Assembly (NCBI GenBank): GCA_007129655.1
Contig: SKVC01000078.1
Coordinates: 1-8,189, forward strand
Length of the DNA: 8,189 bases
Direction: 5' to 3'
DNA from: Thermoplasmata archaeon
GTDB taxonomy: Archaea; Thermoplasmatota; Thermoplasmata; Halarchaeoplasmatales; Halarchaeoplasmataceae
Made by a program: the position numbers and the translations under genes. Each line of letters opens with the position of its first letter. Positions within the stretch are counted from its first letter, which is position 1. Positions 5,755-8,189 of this stretch are shown here, piece after piece. The notes beneath the pieces are model-generated. The model made no database searches and was not told the origin of the DNA. It saw only the letters and a program-made list of their open reading frames with translations.

Positions 5755-6699
5755 ATGTTCGACCCTAAAAGCTTCATAGAAGAACAGATTTCGGATATCA
5801 GTGAAATACAAGATAAGGCGGTCGTCGGCTGTAGCGGCGGTGTCGACAGCACGGTCGCTGCCGTACTGGTAGGTAAAGCCATGGGGTCGAGACTTCTGGC
5901 GATCTACGTTGATACCGGATACATGAGAAAAGGCGAAACCCAGCAGATGGATGAACTCTTCTCAGAGATCGGGATAAATCACAAGATAATAGATGCCAGG
6001 GAAGAATTTTACGAGGCCATGGTTGGTGTGATAGATCCAGAGGAGAAGAGAAAGATAATCGGTAATAAATTCATAGAAGTCTTTGAAAGAGAGGCAGAAA
6101 AATTCGGCGCCGATTATTTAGTACAGGGAACCATAGCTCCGGATTGGATAGAGAGTGGAGATGGTGTTCGTGAAACCATAAAATCTCATCACAATGTAGG
6201 AGGTTTACCGGATATAATGAATCTAAAACTGATCGAACCTCTAAGAGACCTATACAAAGACGAGGTAAGAACCGTGGCTCGTGAGTTGGATTTACTTACA
6301 TCAGAAAGACAACCATTTCCAGGGCCTGGATTAGCTATACGCGTTATCGGCGAAGCTACTCCCGAAAGAACTGAGATGGTAAGGGAGGCGTGTTCAATAG
6401 TTGAAGAGGAACTAGAAGCCGCCGCTTCCAAAGGTATAATTGAATTACCGTGGCAGTATTTTGCAGTGCTTTTACCAGTTAAGACCGTGGGTGTTCAGGG
6501 AGATAAGAGGGCATACGGAAACACGATAGCGGTACGGGCCGTTAGTTCATTAGATGCAATGAGTGCACGGTTTTCCAGTATTCCGATAGAAGTGTTAGAA
6601 AAAATATCCGTTCGCATAACCAACACGATGAAAAACGATGTGAATCGTGTGGTTTACGATATCACAGACAAACCTCCGGGAACTATAGAGTGGGAATAA
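5755..6699 (+). CDS. guaAB: GMP synthase, ATP-pyrophosphatase subunit (subunit B)
   Basis: Converts XMP to GMP using ATP and ammonia; in archaea the ammonia comes from a separate glutaminase subunit, which is not in this window. The 314-residue protein has the PP-loop SGGVDST at 27-33, QGTI at 124-127 in the XMP/ATP region, IKSHHNVGGLP at 142-152, QPFPGPGL at 186-193, and a C-terminal dimerization domain ending in the near-universal KPPGTIEWE at 306-314. All are intact, so the enzyme should be active. The start ATG 5755 matches the usual MFDPxxF N-terminus of archaeal homologs. The GTG at 5746, which overlaps the purE stop, would add only MRC. A weak GGAATGTGA precedes the ATG. Pairing with purE puts an early and a final GMP-pathway step under one promoter. 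Confidence 0.95.
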   Translation: MFDPKSFIEEQISDISEIQDKAVVGCSGGVDSTVAAVLVGKAMGSRLLAIYVDTGYMRKGETQQMDELFSEIGINHKIIDAREEFYEAMVGVIDPEEKRKIIGNKFIEVFEREAEKFGADYLVQGTIAPDWIESGDGVRETIKSHHNVGGLPDIMNLKLIEPLRDLYKDEVRTVARELDLLTSERQPFPGPGLAIRVIGEATPERTEMVREACSIVEEELEAAASKGIIELPWQYFAVLLPVKTVGVQGDKRAYGNTIAVRAVSSLDAMSARFSSIPIEVLEKISVRITNTMKNDVNRVVYDITDKPPGTIEWE

Positions 6700-6701
6700 A
6701 C

Positions 6702-6714
6702 TTTAAATATATCC
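6702..6714 (+). promoter_or_regulatory. archaeal TATA-type promoter for the permease gene
   Basis: TTTAAATATATCC begins 2 bases after the GMP synthase stop. It shares the TATATCC end with the RAM-gene promoter. The element starts 29 bases before TTG 6731, so transcription should begin at or very near that codon, and no ribosome binding site lies between. This supports both a separate transcription unit and a leaderless message. Confidence 0.55.
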
Positions 6715-6730
6715 TGCAATCGGCAGTTCC

Positions 6731-8143
6731 TTGAACCCCATAACACTACTGATACTGGCAACGATATTCACCTTCGCAGGTATAGGACTTGGTATAATTA
6801 CGGGTCTGATCCCGGGAGTTCATGTAAACACGATTTCATTTCTTATAGTTACCTCTCAGGGTACCCTGATAATTTTTTTCATACATGTATTAGAGGGATA
6901 TTCACCTACTATACCTCAGGTTCTGGCCATAATATCAACCATGGTTATGGGCTGTATGGTGTCTCATACCTTTCTTAACTTCATACCGAGTACTTACCTG
7001 GGTGCACCGGAAGGTGAAACGGCTCTTTCCGTACTTCCGGCACATAAGATGGTGTTGGAGGGAAACGGTTACGAAGCTATACTTGCCAGTGCATGGGGTA
7101 GTTTAGGCGCTGCCATATTAGCACTGATACTTGTTGTTCCGGCACGTTTGATCATGGGGCCACCTGTAGATTTGTATGTCCATCTGACACCCTGGATCGC
7201 ATTGATATTATTCTCAGTAGTGGCTCTATTAGTGTTTCAAGAAGGCAGAAGTATATTAGAGGTTAAACCGAAGTTGATGGCCATTGGAATTTTTTTCTTG
7301 GCAGGTTTTTTAGGTCTTATATTACTAGCTCCAACCGGCCTTTACGCAGGGCATTGGTTCCCGTTCAAACAGTCGGGAGTATCGCCGGCTACTTTGATGT
7401 TCTTTCCGTTATTTACCGGGCTATTCGGTATTTCTAATCTGCTTGTAAGCCTGATGGATAGTCCCGTTATACCGGACCAGATACTTGACGGAGTGGAGGT
7501 GAAGCTAGACGGCAAGAACCAGTTAAGAGCCGTCGTGTCCGGGACGATCTCAGGTGGAATGGTCGGCTGGTTGCCGGGAATAACGGCAGCGGCCGCTACT
7601 GCGGTTACTAAGGTATTCACATCCGACGATGATGACGAGGAAGTTCAGGGTCGAGAATATATAATGGCCGTATCGGCGGTAGATACTAGCTGTGCAATAT
7701 TCACGCTGGTAGCACTCTTTGTGATCATGAGAGCCAGGAGCGGTGCCATGCAGTCCGTACTTCAGATAAATCAAGAAAATATAGAAGGCTGGATCCATCT
7801 GACTCAGATGCCATGGCTGATGGCACTTTTACTCTATTCTGTGATACTCGCTTCGGCGGTAGCTTTTTTCTTGACACTTTACTTCGGTAAGCTCCTGTCC
7901 GGGATACACAAAAAGGTGGAGTATTCGAGTATATCCAAGGGGATAATAATCTTCTTGGTGATCATGATATTCATTTTCTCCGGTCCCTTGGGTCTACTGG
8001 TAGGAACGATAGCTACCTGCATCGGTTTGGTTCCTCCTCTTTACGGTATTAAAAGAGTACATCTGATGGGTTGCATAATATTCCCAATAATATTATTTCT
8101 GATGGGTTGGGAACGCATTATACTCGGTCTTTTTGGGATCTAG
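6731..8143 (+). CDS. TctA-like membrane permease (COG1784/DUF112 archaeal family)
   Basis: A 470-residue protein with about 11-12 membrane segments, related to TctA, the large subunit of tripartite tricarboxylate transporters. Supporting motifs are GIITGLIPGVHVNT at 21-34 and its counterpart GGMVGWLPGITAAAAT at 275-290, showing the internal two-fold repeat of the family, plus the YLGAPEGETALSVLP segment near 93-107. A cytoplasm-like acidic loop DDDDEE at 299-304 precedes the REYIMAVSAVDT segment, and RARSGA follows near 334-339. Bacterial TctA works with the small subunit TctB and a periplasmic binding protein TctC; neither is seen nearby, which is common for the archaeal branch. The substrate is unknown, a carboxylate being a guess from the family. 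The start is TTG 6731: no in-frame ATG lies near, the N-terminus MNPITLLIL fits the family, and the upstream TATA element places transcription start there. The length is normal. Confidence 0.85.
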   Translation: MNPITLLILATIFTFAGIGLGIITGLIPGVHVNTISFLIVTSQGTLIIFFIHVLEGYSPTIPQVLAIISTMVMGCMVSHTFLNFIPSTYLGAPEGETALSVLPAHKMVLEGNGYEAILASAWGSLGAAILALILVVPARLIMGPPVDLYVHLTPWIALILFSVVALLVFQEGRSILEVKPKLMAIGIFFLAGFLGLILLAPTGLYAGHWFPFKQSGVSPATLMFFPLFTGLFGISNLLVSLMDSPVIPDQILDGVEVKLDGKNQLRAVVSGTISGGMVGWLPGITAAAATAVTKVFTSDDDDEEVQGREYIMAVSAVDTSCAIFTLVALFVIMRARSGAMQSVLQINQENIEGWIHLTQMPWLMALLLYSVILASAVAFFLTLYFGKLLSGIHKKVEYSSISKGIIIFLVIMIFIFSGPLGLLVGTIATCIGLVPPLYGIKRVHLMGCIIFPIILFLMGWERIILGLFGI

Positions 8144-8150
8144 TGAGCCA

Positions 8151-8162
8151 AACATTTAAGTA
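8151..8162 (+). promoter_or_regulatory. TATA-like element at the right edge
   Basis: AACATTTAAGTA, just after the permease stop, resembles an archaeal TATA box, with purine-rich GAGCCAAA upstream. Transcription would begin near 8183, so the gene it serves would start at or beyond the window edge. ATG 8169 and GTG 8171 are open to the edge but lie too close to this element to be served by it. Confidence 0.3.
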
Positions 8163-8189
8163 GGATATATGTGTCATCGTCGTATAATA

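Noticed and set aside
6679..6730. GGAACT (6679-6684) and AGTTCC (6725-6730) flanking the permease promoter as an inverted repeat
   Set aside because: The arms are only 6 bases, 40 bases apart, and the left arm lies in the conserved GMP synthase C-terminus; chance is the simpler explanation.
1..8189. tRNA, rRNA, CRISPR array, insertion sequence or prophage remains
   Set aside because: Nearly all bases are explained by eight intact genes; the longest intergenic gap is about 60 bases, and no direct-repeat arrays or transposase-like frames were seen.

Overview
The window looks like chromosomal DNA of a euryarchaeon, most likely in or near the Thermoplasmata (class-level placement is inference). 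The signs seen are: a GMP synthase ATPase subunit encoded apart from its glutaminase, a stand-alone Lrp-type ligand-binding (RAM) protein, a KaiC/RecA-family protein with a long coiled coil, an archaeal TctA-like permease, and short AT-rich TATA-type promoters about 28 bases before genes with no ribosome binding site. All eight genes are on the + strand and packed tightly. No RNA genes, mobile elements or CRISPR arrays were seen, and no gene-free stretch reaches 300 bases.

Layout. Bases 8-4625 hold three closely spaced genes that probably form one unit: (1) a 705-residue protein with an HhH-like N-terminus, an acidic linker, a long coiled coil and a degenerate KaiC/RecA domain; (2) a polytopic membrane protein joining DUF1614, a soluble helical section and an RDD domain; (3) an M24-family Xaa-Pro-type metallopeptidase. 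Bases 4626-5242 hold a promoter and a two-gene unit: a 77-residue RAM protein and a 100-residue three-helix membrane protein, whose Shine-Dalgarno site overlaps the preceding stop codon. Bases 5250-6699 hold purE and the GMP synthase ATPase subunit, both in purine synthesis. Bases 6702-8143 hold a TctA/COG1784-type permease with its own promoter. A further TATA-like element lies at the right edge.

How the parts may work together. PurE and the GMP synthase subunit act at an early and a final step of the route to GMP. The other units have no obvious shared pathway. The most unusual part is the left pair. The first protein has the end-domains of a RadA-like recombinase (HhH plus RecA fold), but they are separated by about 390 residues of linker and coiled coil. 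Its Walker A and B residues are altered, and it sits directly upstream of a composite membrane protein. This could be a membrane-linked scaffold or sensor rather than a recombinase, but that is inference. The intergenic regions show a consistent promoter pattern (TATA-like element ending in TATCC). It predicts leaderless transcripts for purE and for the permease, the latter starting on TTG, and a short Shine-Dalgarno leader for the RAM gene.
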